Translations under genes and position numbers: made by a program
In this document: positions 1-7,270 of the stretch, piece after piece
How positions within the stretch are numbered: position 1 is the stretch's first letter
How the letters are laid out: the number at the start of each line of letters is the position of its first letter
NCBI GenBank assembly: GCA_016218715.1
Contig: JACRDG010000008.1
Span: forward strand, 1-45,426
Direction: 5' to 3'
Length of the DNA stretch: 45,426 nt
Origin: Desulfomonile tiedjei
Lineage (GTDB): Bacteria > Desulfobacterota > Desulfomonilia > Desulfomonilales > Desulfomonilaceae
Notes under the pieces: model-generated
Databases searched by the model: none
What the model saw: the letters and a program-made list of their open reading frames with translations, nothing else
What the model was told of the DNA's origin: nothing

Positions 1-33
1 CTCTTGGAAGAGAGGCGGACGGCCGGGGAAACT

Positions 34-90
34 AAGAGTTTTTGGAGAGGGGTCCGGGGAGAAACCTTTTTTCAAAAAGGTTTTCCACAG
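34..90. repeat. Dispersed-type hairpin element at window start
   Basis: A run reading gtttttggagaggggtccgg is followed by a perfect 9-bp inverted repeat: AAACCTTTT at 62-70 and AAAAGGTTT at 75-83, with loop TTCA. A short pyrimidine run follows. Elements of this look (G-rich lead-in, then an AAACCTTTTT hairpin) are common between genes in sulfate-reducing bacteria, and many act as transcription ends. No other copy is visible in this window, so its dispersed nature is inferred from general knowledge. Bases 91-217 hold no gene I can support. Confidence 0.5.
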
Positions 91-217
91 ATTACTCCTT
101 GGATTGCGACTTGGGAAGAGCGGCCGGCTCACGTTTCCATCGTTTCCACTGCTTGCGGAACGCTAGCAGTGGAGGATATCGCCAACAAGTGCCTCGCCGG
201 ATACGGAGGCATTCAGC

Positions 218-1474
218 ATGATTTTGTCGGAAACCATCATGGAGATCAGCACCACAGCCGCTTTGAAGAAACCGATGAACGACGTCCAGATCATTACCGC
301 CAATACAGCCGCGGCCATTGCCGCGCAGTTGTGTCGGGTGCAAGTGATCGCCGCGTACCCGATCACCCCTCAAACGCCTGTCACCGAAGAACTGGCTGAA
401 ATGGTGGAACGAGGGGCCCTTAAGGCGGAATACATCACCGTGGAGAGCGAGCACTCGGCCATGGCCTCCGTGGTGGCCGCGTCGCAGGTCGGCGCGCGGG
501 CCTTTACCGCGAGCAGCGCCAACGGCCTCCTCTACATGCACGAGATGCTCCACTGGGCCGCGGGGAGCCGCGTACCGGTTGTCCTGGCATGCGTCAACCG
601 CGGGGTCGGCGCGCCGTGGACTATCTTGAACGATCAGCAGGACTCAGTCTCCCAGAGAGACACCGGCTGGATCCAGATCTATTGCAGGAACCACCAGGAA
701 GTGCTCGACTCGATCATTCAGGCGTACCGGATAGCCGAGCAGGCATACTTGCCCGTTATGGTCTGTTACGACGGATTCACGTTGTCCCATGCCAGCACTG
801 CGGTAGAGATTCCCCTACAATCCGACGTGGACCGTTACCTTCCGCCGTATCGAGGCCCGATCGATCTCGACGAAGGCGGTTCCATGAACGTGAATCCGCT
901 CATCTTGAGCGAACCTCGTGAGGACGCGGAAGGCAATCTGAGACCGGGTTACATGGATCTGCGCTTCAGGCTCCAGAGGGATCTCCTCGCCTCGTTGCAC
1001 CTGATTGCCGATGCGGATCGGGACTTCGAATCGACCTTCCACCGCGGATGGGGCGGCGCAATATGGGAATACCGCATGGAAGACGCGGTCCATGCACTGG
1101 TAAGCATGGGATCGCTCGCTTCGGAATGCACGCTGGCGGTGGACGCGATGAGAGCCAACGGCCTCCGAGCCGGCGTGATCGGGGTGCGCGCGTACCGTCC
1201 TTTCCCGGCTGAAGCACTAGCGCGGGCACTCTCCCGCGTGAAGACTGTAACCGTGTTCGAGAAGGACGTGAGCTACGGCTACGCCGGCGCCCTTGCCAAT
1301 GACGTGAAGGCCGCGCTCTATGACGCGGACGTCAGGCCCAAGGTGCACTCCTTTGTGGCTGGACTCGGCGGACGCGACGTGCGACCCGAACAGATAGCGA
1401 CTGCAGCCGGCGATGCGGTCAACGGCGTCCCAGGCGACGCATGGCTCGATATTCACGGTTGGAGCACGGAGTAA
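218..1474 (+). CDS. porA: 2-oxoacid (pyruvate):ferredoxin oxidoreductase, alpha subunit
   Basis: Cytoplasmic alpha subunit of a thiamine-diphosphate enzyme that oxidatively decarboxylates a 2-oxoacid, probably pyruvate, to acyl-CoA and reduces ferredoxin. The 418-residue product has the family signature AYPITPQTP at residues 46-54 and VESEHSAM near 75-82. Its C-terminal half carries the transketolase-like core and ends in the usual GLGGRDV stretch. ATG 218 was chosen because GGAGG lies at 205-209, 8 bases upstream. ATG 239 and ATG 275 are also in frame, and the conserved part begins near residue 20, so a shorter protein is possible. The beta gene follows 128 bases downstream. No gamma or delta (ferredoxin) subunit lies in this window. 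Pyruvate as substrate is inferred from the family; other 2-oxoacids cannot be excluded. Confidence 0.9.
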   Translation: MILSETIMEISTTAALKKPMNDVQIITANTAAAIAAQLCRVQVIAAYPITPQTPVTEELAEMVERGALKAEYITVESEHSAMASVVAASQVGARAFTASSANGLLYMHEMLHWAAGSRVPVVLACVNRGVGAPWTILNDQQDSVSQRDTGWIQIYCRNHQEVLDSIIQAYRIAEQAYLPVMVCYDGFTLSHASTAVEIPLQSDVDRYLPPYRGPIDLDEGGSMNVNPLILSEPREDAEGNLRPGYMDLRFRLQRDLLASLHLIADADRDFESTFHRGWGGAIWEYRMEDAVHALVSMGSLASECTLAVDAMRANGLRAGVIGVRAYRPFPAEALARALSRVKTVTVFEKDVSYGYAGALANDVKAALYDADVRPKVHSFVAGLGGRDVRPEQIATAAGDAVNGVPGDAWLDIHGWSTE

Positions 1475-1516
1475 TCAGTCTTCGCTTTCTAAGGAGTAGA
1501 CCAGGAGGGAACTTCT

Positions 1517-1576
1517 GTGTGCAAAGGAGTTTCCCTCGGATTAGTTCCACCGCCAGTGCCGTATCGGGCAGTGTGA
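1517..1576 (+). other. Possible leader mini-ORF between porA and porB
   Basis: A strong ribosome-binding sequence AGGAGGG (1503-1509) stands 7 bases before GTG 1517, which opens a 19-codon frame ending at TGA 1574-1576. The encoded peptide is VCKGVSLGLVPPPVPYRAV. Its stop lies 26 bases before the porB ATG, so it could couple translation into porB. It could also be chance, or the remnant of a longer reading frame. No homology is recognised. Confidence 0.25.
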
Positions 1577-1602
1577 CGGTGAAAGAAACCAACAGGATCC
1601 AC

Positions 1603-2538
1603 ATGGCAACCAAGGCAGTCAGAGATTTACCGATTGAAGAGTTTATCCTTCCGGGGACCCGTTCGTGTGCCGCGTGCGGTCTCATGCTGACGTACCGGCA
1701 TGCGCTGAAAGCGCTCGAGCCTCAAAAGACCATCGTAGCCGTTCCCGCGAGCTGCATGACCGTGCTTCACGGGGTGTACCCGATCACACCGGTCAAGGTC
1801 GTCTGCATCAACAACCCCTTCGGTGCGACGGGCGCATCGGTTTCGGGACTCGTTGCAGGCCTGAAAGCCACCGGCAGGGATGACTATAACGTCGTGGCCT
1901 TCGCTGGCGACGGCGGAACGTACGACATCGGCATTCAGGCGCTCTCAGGAGCCCTGGAACGAGGAACAAACTTCCTGCACGTCTGCTACGACAACGAAGG
2001 ATACATGAACACCGGCACCCAGCGCTCCAGCGCGAGCCCGCTCGCAGCGGTGACCAGCACGACCCCGGTTCTTGCCAAGCTTCAGCACAAGAAAGACATG
2101 ATCGCGATCGTGGAGGCGCATCGGATTCCGTACGTCGCCACAGCCTCTCCCGCGTATCCGCTGGATCTATTTGACAAGGTGCGTACCGCCCGGGAGATAT
2201 ACGGACCGCGGTACATCGAGGTGCATGCGCCGTGCCCGCCTGGATGGGGTTTCCTCAACAAGGACCTGATCAAGATGGGAAAACTCGCGGTGGACACGGG
2301 GGTCCACGTACTCTTCGAGATCCGTGACGGCAAGTTTCGGCTCACTTCCCGTTCGTTGACCCTGGCTGAGAAGGGGCGGAAGAAGACGGTTGCGGACTAC
2401 GTCAAAGGCCAGACCCGGTTCAAGAAGATCACCCCCGAACAGATCGCGAGCTTGCAGGAATTCTTGGATCGGCGCTGGACTGAGCTCATGGAACGCCACA
2501 CGAGAGACAACGCCGCACAGTTGACGCAGGCCGAATAA
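1603..2538 (+). CDS. porB: 2-oxoacid (pyruvate):ferredoxin oxidoreductase, beta subunit
   Basis: Thiamine-diphosphate-binding beta subunit that pairs with the preceding alpha subunit. The 311-residue product shows the N-terminal CxxC (Cys22, Cys25) and Cys51, the usual ligands of the beta-chain 4Fe-4S cluster. It also has the ThDP/magnesium motif GDGGT at 102-106 followed by NEGYMNTG at about 131-138, which is typical of PorB. The frame is open upstream to 1441, inside porA, but those residues do not resemble the family, so ATG 1603 was preferred; GTG 1579 is the main alternative. The ribosome-binding site before 1603 is weak (aacagga). The porA-porB order and same strand imply one transcript. 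Electron output goes to ferredoxin. The missing gamma and delta subunits must lie outside the window or be encoded elsewhere. Confidence 0.9.
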   Translation: MATKAVRDLPIEEFILPGTRSCAACGLMLTYRHALKALEPQKTIVAVPASCMTVLHGVYPITPVKVVCINNPFGATGASVSGLVAGLKATGRDDYNVVAFAGDGGTYDIGIQALSGALERGTNFLHVCYDNEGYMNTGTQRSSASPLAAVTSTTPVLAKLQHKKDMIAIVEAHRIPYVATASPAYPLDLFDKVRTAREIYGPRYIEVHAPCPPGWGFLNKDLIKMGKLAVDTGVHVLFEIRDGKFRLTSRSLTLAEKGRKKTVADYVKGQTRFKKITPEQIASLQEFLDRRWTELMERHTRDNAAQLTQAE

Positions 2539-2869
2539 GTGGCAGCGGGAACGATCGCCTCGGTTCGCTGGTTTTTCCGGTCGAGCAGGCGCATGGTCAA
2601 GAATCGGCGTCGTTTTAACCCGCTCTGAGCTCTTGATTTGCACCGCGCGTCTTTCCGCGCGCAAAACCGCTCCGTTGGAACAGCCTCCACAACTCAGCGG
2701 ATGATTTCCGCAAGATTCCCCTCTGTCGGGTGCCACTGATGGCTTGTCCAGCAGTGCATGGTAAGAAAATACTGCTGGGCAAGTTAACCATGCCAAACGC
2801 GTGGCACCGAACCCACGATCCCGATATGCCGAAGGTCAAATCGCAAAAACAAGACTCTTGCCACCTGCC
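2539..2869. other. Intergenic stretch after porB
   Basis: No coding region is supported between porB and the small minus-strand gene. It holds a GC-rich inverted repeat (GCGCG-TCTTTC-CGCGC near 2645-2660) and the 30-bp hairpin repeat at 2728-2757. Confidence 0.5.
2728..2757. repeat. 30-bp hairpin repeat, copy A
   Basis: The sequence starts gggtgccactgatggc and ends ccagcagtgc. It folds as CACTGATGG / CCAGCAGTG around loop CTTGT with one mismatch. It matches the copy at 4842-4871 at 28 of 30 bases, in the same orientation. It looks like an intergenic REP-type element. Confidence 0.75.
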
Positions 2870-3076
2870 CTAATGCAGGCCGGGCCCGCAAAACGGCGAA
2901 TCCCGGAATTCCGGCGTGTTGCATATTATCGTGCGAATTTGATCGCCGTGAGTTGCCACCCAATCGGAGTAGTCTTCGTCTTCGGACCACCCTTCGACGG
3001 TCGGCCGGTTTTTCTCGCCGATCATTTGTGCTTCAAGACCATCGACAACCTCTTGCTCGAAATCCTCGCTCAACAT
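2870..3076 (-). CDS. Small acidic hypothetical protein (68 aa)
   Basis: I do not recognise a family. The 68-residue product begins MLSEDFEQEVVDGLEAQM and is rich in Asp and Glu, with two Cys near the C-terminus (IICNTPEF and SPFCGPG). It has no signal peptide or membrane segment. The start is well supported: GGAGG on the minus strand (3086-3090) lies 9 bases before ATG 3076. The reading frame stays open upstream to 3409, but that extension is arginine- and proline-rich and looks non-coding. The gene points away from the STAS gene beginning at 3368 and sits inside the segment bracketed by the two 30-bp hairpin repeats. A role with the neighbouring anti-sigma proteins is possible but is only positional inference. 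Confidence 0.6.
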   Translation of the reverse strand: MLSEDFEQEVVDGLEAQMIGEKNRPTVEGWSEDEDYSDWVATHGDQIRTIICNTPEFRDSPFCGPGLH

Positions 3077-3228
3077 AGCGCATATCCTCCATCCGGCCCG
3101 ATGGGACTCCCTCAATCGTACCCTTTGTCTTAAGCTAACGATGCGGAATAGGCCGATTGGTTTCGAAAGGACCTCGGTTGGCTCAGGGCTTTCGGAGAAG
3201 GGGACGCTTTCGCCGCTCGCGTTTTCCC

Positions 3229-3257
3229 TTGACGGCCCAGGGACCTGACATGATAAT
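3229..3257 (+). promoter_or_regulatory. Sigma-70-type promoter for the STAS gene
   Basis: TTGACG at 3229-3234 and GATAAT at 3252-3257 are separated by 17 bases. The site lies 110 bases upstream of the STAS start at 3368 and in the same direction. Five of six bases match consensus in each box. Confidence 0.55.
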
Positions 3258-3367
3258 GGTTTTACTGCTTGAGAAAGGGAAATCCGGGTCGGCGCTCCAG
3301 CCGAATGACCCGGAGGCAGCGGCCGAAGCCGAGTGCCTATGCAGCCGAATGCGGAAGGAGAAACAGT

Positions 3368-3712
3368 ATGGAATTGAAGATCGTTCGAAGTGACAACGCA
3401 CTGACTCATCTCGTGCTTGCCGGCAAGCTGGACGTGGACGGTGAACGGTCCATCGGCGACCAGTTCCGGGATCTCATCGCGTCAAGCAACACGTCGTTTC
3501 TGGTCGACATGAGCGGCGTGTCGTATCTGGCTTCATTGGGAATACGGCTCCTCTTTGCCGGGGCCAAGAGCCTGTCGGAGAACGGGAACAAACTGGTGGT
3601 GCTCAGCCCGCAACCAATGGTCGAAGAGACCCTATTAAACTCTGGCACCGTGAAGTTCATCCCGATAGCGCATGACGAAACCGAGGCCGCGCGGATCATC
3701 TCCGGAATGTAG
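3368..3712 (+). CDS. STAS-domain anti-sigma factor antagonist (RsbV/SpoIIAA type)
   Basis: A single-domain cytoplasmic STAS protein of 114 residues, the usual length for anti-anti-sigma factors. Such proteins bind and neutralise an RsbW-type kinase unless that kinase phosphorylates a conserved serine. The site is recognisable as SYLASLGIR, with Ser56 in the phosphorylated position. The usual preceding Asp is Ala and the following Ser/Thr is Leu, so the loop is atypical. AAGGAG at 3355-3360 places the start at ATG 3368; the open frame upstream to 3269 is not coding. An RsbW-like kinase follows about 260 bases downstream on the same strand, and a second STAS protein lies opposite it. The regulated target is unknown, because no sigma factor is in the window. 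Confidence 0.85.
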   Translation: MELKIVRSDNALTHLVLAGKLDVDGERSIGDQFRDLIASSNTSFLVDMSGVSYLASLGIRLLFAGAKSLSENGNKLVVLSPQPMVEETLLNSGTVKFIPIAHDETEAARIISGM

Positions 3713-3976
3713 AGGCCGAGACGAAGTGCTGCCGGGGGCATGGGGAATCTTCTTACTCTCGTTCTCCCATTCGGAGACGTCATTGGGTGCGATGCGGTTC
3801 CTCCCGAGGCGAGGTGCCCACATGCGACGGGACTGTCTCTGAACGGCCGTTGCCTGGTTGGGAACAGAAACCTCGACATGCGCGAGCACTGCTCAACCGG
3901 CCGCATCAACGTCGTGGCACCGCGTCTTGCGGCATTCATTTGTGGAGCGACTAAAAATTCGAGTGGTTGGGAATTA

Positions 3977-4402
3977 GTGGTGGCAGGTAGACTTCAGCTA
4001 TCCATACAGAACAACTATGAGGCATTGGCCCGGTTGATGGGGGAAGCGAACGAGTTCCTGGAAGACAGCGCCGTTCCTGAGACGGTCGTGTACAAAGCCA
4101 ACCTCATCCTGGAAGAGCTTCTTACGAATATCATTAAGTACGCGTTTGACGACGAGGGAGTGCACGAGATAAGCGTGGTTCTCACTCTGGCTGGTACCAC
4201 GCTGACCATCGAGTTTGTGGACGGCGGGCGAGAGTTCAGCCCACTCCTGGCTCCGCAGCCTGAAGCGTGTCATTCGATCCTGGATTGCACCATAGGCGGG
4301 CTCGGCATTCACCTGGTGAGAACCATGACGGAATCGGTCGAGTATCGCCGGGAGCAGGAAAAGAACTTTTTCGTGGCGAGGCTCAAGATCGATGCAGAGT
4401 GA
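3977..4402 (+). CDS. RsbW-like anti-sigma factor serine/threonine kinase (HATPase)
   Basis: A GHKL-type ATPase of about 141 residues. It would phosphorylate the STAS partner proteins and sequester a regulatory target, as RsbW and SpoIIAB do. The N-box is EELLTNIIKYAF (Glu47, Asn51 counted from GTG 3977). The G1 region is FVDGGREFSP and the G2 loop is GGLGIHLVRTM. The start is uncertain: the frame is open from ATG 3740, but the residues before about 3977 do not resemble the family and no strong ribosome-binding site precedes any candidate. GTG 3977 and GTG 3980 fit the usual RsbW N-terminus; ATG 3878 is another option. It follows the STAS gene on the same strand and converges on a second STAS gene that ends 48 bases away. 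Confidence 0.8.
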   Translation: MVAGRLQLSIQNNYEALARLMGEANEFLEDSAVPETVVYKANLILEELLTNIIKYAFDDEGVHEISVVLTLAGTTLTIEFVDGGREFSPLLAPQPEACHSILDCTIGGLGIHLVRTMTESVEYRREQEKNFFVARLKIDAE

Positions 4403-4450
4403 TGCCGGTTCGTACACTCCCGAATGTGAGTTCTCGCGCGGCAAGCTCGC

Positions 4451-4780
4451 TTATTCCTTGGCGGCATCGTCCGGGGAATCAAAGATACGGAGCAGCGAAC
4501 GAAAGCCGGAGATGTCGAAGACCTGCTTCACCATCCCTGACAGACCGCAGCAGGCAAGCTCCCCTCCGCTGGCCTTGGCATTCTTGCCTGCGGCGAGTAT
4601 GCAGCGCAGTCCGGCACTGCTGATATAATCGCACTTGGCCAGATCGACGAGGAATCGGTTGGAGCCCTGCGTCATCTGCTCGCGCATGCTCTTTTCGAAA
4701 TCGGGAGCACTGATGGTATCGATGCGACCTTGAACCGTCACCACGGTCCATTCGCCCCTCTTCGCAAAACTGATCTCCAT
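4451..4780 (-). CDS. STAS-domain anti-sigma factor antagonist (RsbV/SpoIIAA type)
   Basis: A second single-domain STAS protein (109 residues) in the cassette, a likely substrate and partner of the RsbW-like kinase on the other strand. The core reads VDLAKCDYISSAGLRCIL, with the predicted phosphorylated serine at Ser55. It is closer to the classic DSSG motif than the first STAS protein. On the minus strand GGAGGAG lies just upstream of ATG 4780, so the start is firm. The gene is convergent with the kinase gene, so the two antagonists are made from different transcripts and may sense different inputs. Which partner each binds cannot be told from sequence. Confidence 0.85.
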   Translation of the reverse strand: MEISFAKRGEWTVVTVQGRIDTISAPDFEKSMREQMTQGSNRFLVDLAKCDYISSAGLRCILAAGKNAKASGGELACCGLSGMVKQVFDISGFRSLLRIFDSPDDAAKE

Positions 4781-4841
4781 AGACTCCTCCGGCTTTTCCT
4801 GGACTAGAGCGGTTCTCGAAAGTAATCACGGGTTGGCTTCC

Positions 4842-4871
4842 GGGTGCCACCGCTGGCTTGTCCAGCAGTGC
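4842..4871. repeat. 30-bp hairpin repeat, copy B
   Basis: This copy matches 2728-2757 at 28 of 30 bases and has the same orientation. It folds as CACCGCTGG / CCAGCAGTG around CTTGT with one mismatch. It lies in the gap between the second STAS gene and the GNAT gene. Confidence 0.75.
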
Positions 4872-4961
4872 GATGCCCTTCCGACTGAACTTCTGAGAAT
4901 CGCTATGGGGATCAACCACCATTCATGCGAGATCGCTGTGAAACCGTGTGAAGCCCTCGAT

Positions 4962-5984
4962 TCATCCCTGCGCACGACGCCAATCGTTCCGGACGATTTC
5001 CAGGAATTCTCGCGCAGCCTCCGAATAGAGCCGAATCCCTTCAAAATCAGGGTCACAGACCAGTTTCTGCATGAGGAACCCGTCTCCGTCGAACCAGCGC
5101 GGCAGAAGCCCTCCGAAGAAATATCCTCTATTTCTGAGAATGTCTACCGCGCGGCTGACCCACGGATCGGTCAATGTTAGCCAGACCTGGAACACGGCTG
5201 TGTTCTCGTTCACCGCCTCGGTTTCGAGATTGTGAAGGAATGTTCCGAAATCCACCCCCGTGTGGTGCACGGCGATTCGCGCGACGCGCGCAAAGTCAAA
5301 CACGGTCATATCTGCTGCAGAGACTACGTCATGAGGCAAGGTCGCGTCGGAAACGTGCAACTCACGCCGGTCGTCGAGGCGTTCATAGATGTGTCGCAGT
5401 TCGGGTTCGTAGGCGGCCGGGAGGAACACGGTGTGCGGCTTGGGCCGGTAAGATCGAAATCCCAGCAATGCTGCGACCCGGCCCGAGGAGCTCTGTTCCT
5501 TGGCGTAGGCCCGAGCGGGCATTAGAGCCACTTCCAGGGCAGTTTCCACGTGTTTGTGAAGCACCATCTCCTTTTGATTGTGGACATGGTTGCACACCGC
5601 CTCCCCGAAAGTCTCCTCGATGCCATCGACTTTCGGCGCCCATTCCTCGAAAACAAAGCTGAACATTCGCTTGTTCACCCCGAGGCCTCGGTAATCCGGG
5701 AGCACGAGACCCGCCCCTAATTCGTAGAGTGCCTTGTACGGCGTCGAGCGAAACGCGTGCACCACCCCGATTACTTCTGCTGCCGCAGTTCTCGCGACAA
5801 TGGAATAGTAATCACCGTTGGCGTTGGCCTGCGTCAGGGCTTCCGGGTCGTAGAACAGTTTTACCGGGTACTCTTCTCCGTACACGGTCCTGAACAGGCG
5901 CGCAATGCCTGGGGCGTCCTCAGGGCGAAAAAGACCCACATCATTCGGTAAAGCTATCGGTTTGCCATCGAGCTGGTCGTCCAT
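4962..5984 (-). CDS. GNAT-family N-acetyltransferase, two-part protein
   Basis: Predicted cytoplasmic acetyl-CoA-dependent acyltransferase of 340 residues. The N-terminal 150 residues are a GNAT fold: LFRPEDAPGIARLF at 18-31 forms the first strand and helix, and LVLPDYRGLGVNKRMF at 93-108 gives the acetyl-CoA pyrophosphate loop. The remaining 190 residues form a second region ending LYSEAAREFLEIVRNDWR. I have seen this pattern in proteins linked to RsbW-type regulators, which agrees with the neighbouring STAS and kinase genes. It starts 33 bases after the MFS gene ends on the same strand, so it may be the last gene of the molybdenum-hydroxylase operon instead. The substrate is unknown. AAAGG precedes ATG 5984 at wide spacing. 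Confidence 0.75.
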   Translation of the reverse strand: MDDQLDGKPIALPNDVGLFRPEDAPGIARLFRTVYGEEYPVKLFYDPEALTQANANGDYYSIVARTAAAEVIGVVHAFRSTPYKALYELGAGLVLPDYRGLGVNKRMFSFVFEEWAPKVDGIEETFGEAVCNHVHNQKEMVLHKHVETALEVALMPARAYAKEQSSSGRVAALLGFRSYRPKPHTVFLPAAYEPELRHIYERLDDRRELHVSDATLPHDVVSAADMTVFDFARVARIAVHHTGVDFGTFLHNLETEAVNENTAVFQVWLTLTDPWVSRAVDILRNRGYFFGGLLPRWFDGDGFLMQKLVCDPDFEGIRLYSEAAREFLEIVRNDWRRAQG

Positions 5985-6017
5985 AACTTCTAGCCTTTCA
6001 TTTCAGTTACTCAGTTC

Positions 6018-7193
6018 CTACTCCGCCGTTCGCGACCTCACGATCAATAACAGAGAGGCCGCAACCCCCACAAGCATCAATCCACCGCAGACAAGATACA
6101 TAGCGGAATAACCCCAGTCGAGCAAGATGGCTCCTCCTATGATGGGTCCGAGAAAGAAACCCGCCTGGAACATCCACATGGCGAGATTCGTGTTCACCGC
6201 CCGGAACCGTGGCGCAGACACGTCAAAGATGAAACCGCTTACCACAGGCATTGCCACTCCCCAGCCCAGGCCGAAAACAAAGCCCAGCGAGTAAAACATT
6301 ATCGGCCCCTCGGCGTGGGCTAGGGCCAGGTATCCCAAAGTGAGCCATGCCAGGGAGATGCAGAGCAGTTTTGCCTTGTTCATGCGGTCGAACAGCGACC
6401 CGGCCACCACGCGTACGAGGATCTCCATGAGGGTCGAAAGGGTGAAAAACCACCCCGGGTTGACCGCTCCAACCTTCTGGCCGTACTCCTTCACAAAGTA
6501 GAACACCGGCGTGAACGCGGTCCAGAGCAGAAGGCATACAACGAGCAACAAGGCGATCCGCAGGTCCAGCAGATTCCTGAGAGTATCCGCGCCCGTCACG
6601 CGGCCGTCTGATGAGGTACCGGTTCCTGCGCGCTGCTCTTCAAGGAGCGAGAGCAACGGAAACGTCCCGAGCATCAGGAGAGCCGATGCCTCCATAACTC
6701 GGCCGAAGCCCCCGAACATCCGGACCAGTACATCCACCAGCGGCGGGAACACCGCGTACGGCAGCAACGTGATCACGGCAAACAGGCCGAAAGCCTGCCC
6801 GCTTCTATCCTGAGGTATTGCTGCGACCAGCCGGCTCAGCACAGCGGTGACCATGACTACGTATCCGGCGCCATGAAAGACCCGGAGAAGTGCCAGGCTC
6901 CACAAACCGTGGGCGTAATCGTAGAGGATAAGAGCCACGATGACCCAGCAGCAACTGACCGCTATCCATCGGCTCGCGTTACGGGGATGCAAGAAAGGGC
7001 TAATCATCGGCCTCACGGCCAGGACCGTCAATGAGAACAGGCCGATCAACAGCCCGAACCAGCGCGCATCGATAGGGAGCGTGCCGAGATACTCGTGAAA
7101 CTGGAAGAAAAGCGCAACGTTACAGTACGTAAGGAACATGATGACGTTCAGGACCAGGAAGTCCCGTGTCAGGAGCTTTTCGCGGTGCGCCAT
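6018..7193 (-). CDS. Major facilitator superfamily transporter
   Basis: An inner-membrane permease of 391 residues with about 12 hydrophobic segments, the normal MFS size. The cytoplasmic loop after helix 2 is short (RPMISPFLHPRNASRW), and the two halves are joined by a polar linker (EEQRAGTGTSSDGRVTGAD) near residues 206-224. The C-terminal half contains GSLFDRMNKAKLL, which matches the A-like motif repeated after helix 8. The gene follows the FAD subunit of the molybdenum hydroxylase by 77 bases and precedes the GNAT gene, all on the minus strand. It could bring in the hydroxylase substrate or export the product, but the substrate cannot be read from sequence. The ribosome-binding site is weak. 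Confidence 0.85.
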   Translation of the reverse strand: MAHREKLLTRDFLVLNVIMFLTYCNVALFFQFHEYLGTLPIDARWFGLLIGLFSLTVLAVRPMISPFLHPRNASRWIAVSCCWVIVALILYDYAHGLWSLALLRVFHGAGYVVMVTAVLSRLVAAIPQDRSGQAFGLFAVITLLPYAVFPPLVDVLVRMFGGFGRVMEASALLMLGTFPLLSLLEEQRAGTGTSSDGRVTGADTLRNLLDLRIALLLVVCLLLWTAFTPVFYFVKEYGQKVGAVNPGWFFTLSTLMEILVRVVAGSLFDRMNKAKLLCISLAWLTLGYLALAHAEGPIMFYSLGFVFGLGWGVAMPVVSGFIFDVSAPRFRAVNTNLAMWMFQAGFFLGPIIGGAILLDWGYSAMYLVCGGLMLVGVAASLLLIVRSRTAE

Positions 7194-7270
7194 AATCTCG
7201 TGCTATCCCGTGGTCATTATCGAGGCTACCTGAAAAGGAGCCGTGCTGGAAAACAACCCTCGTGTCCCGG

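Noticed and set aside
4-399. Open frame of 131 aa at the window start
   Set aside because: It runs across the hairpin element and into porA in another frame, and its composition is not protein-like.
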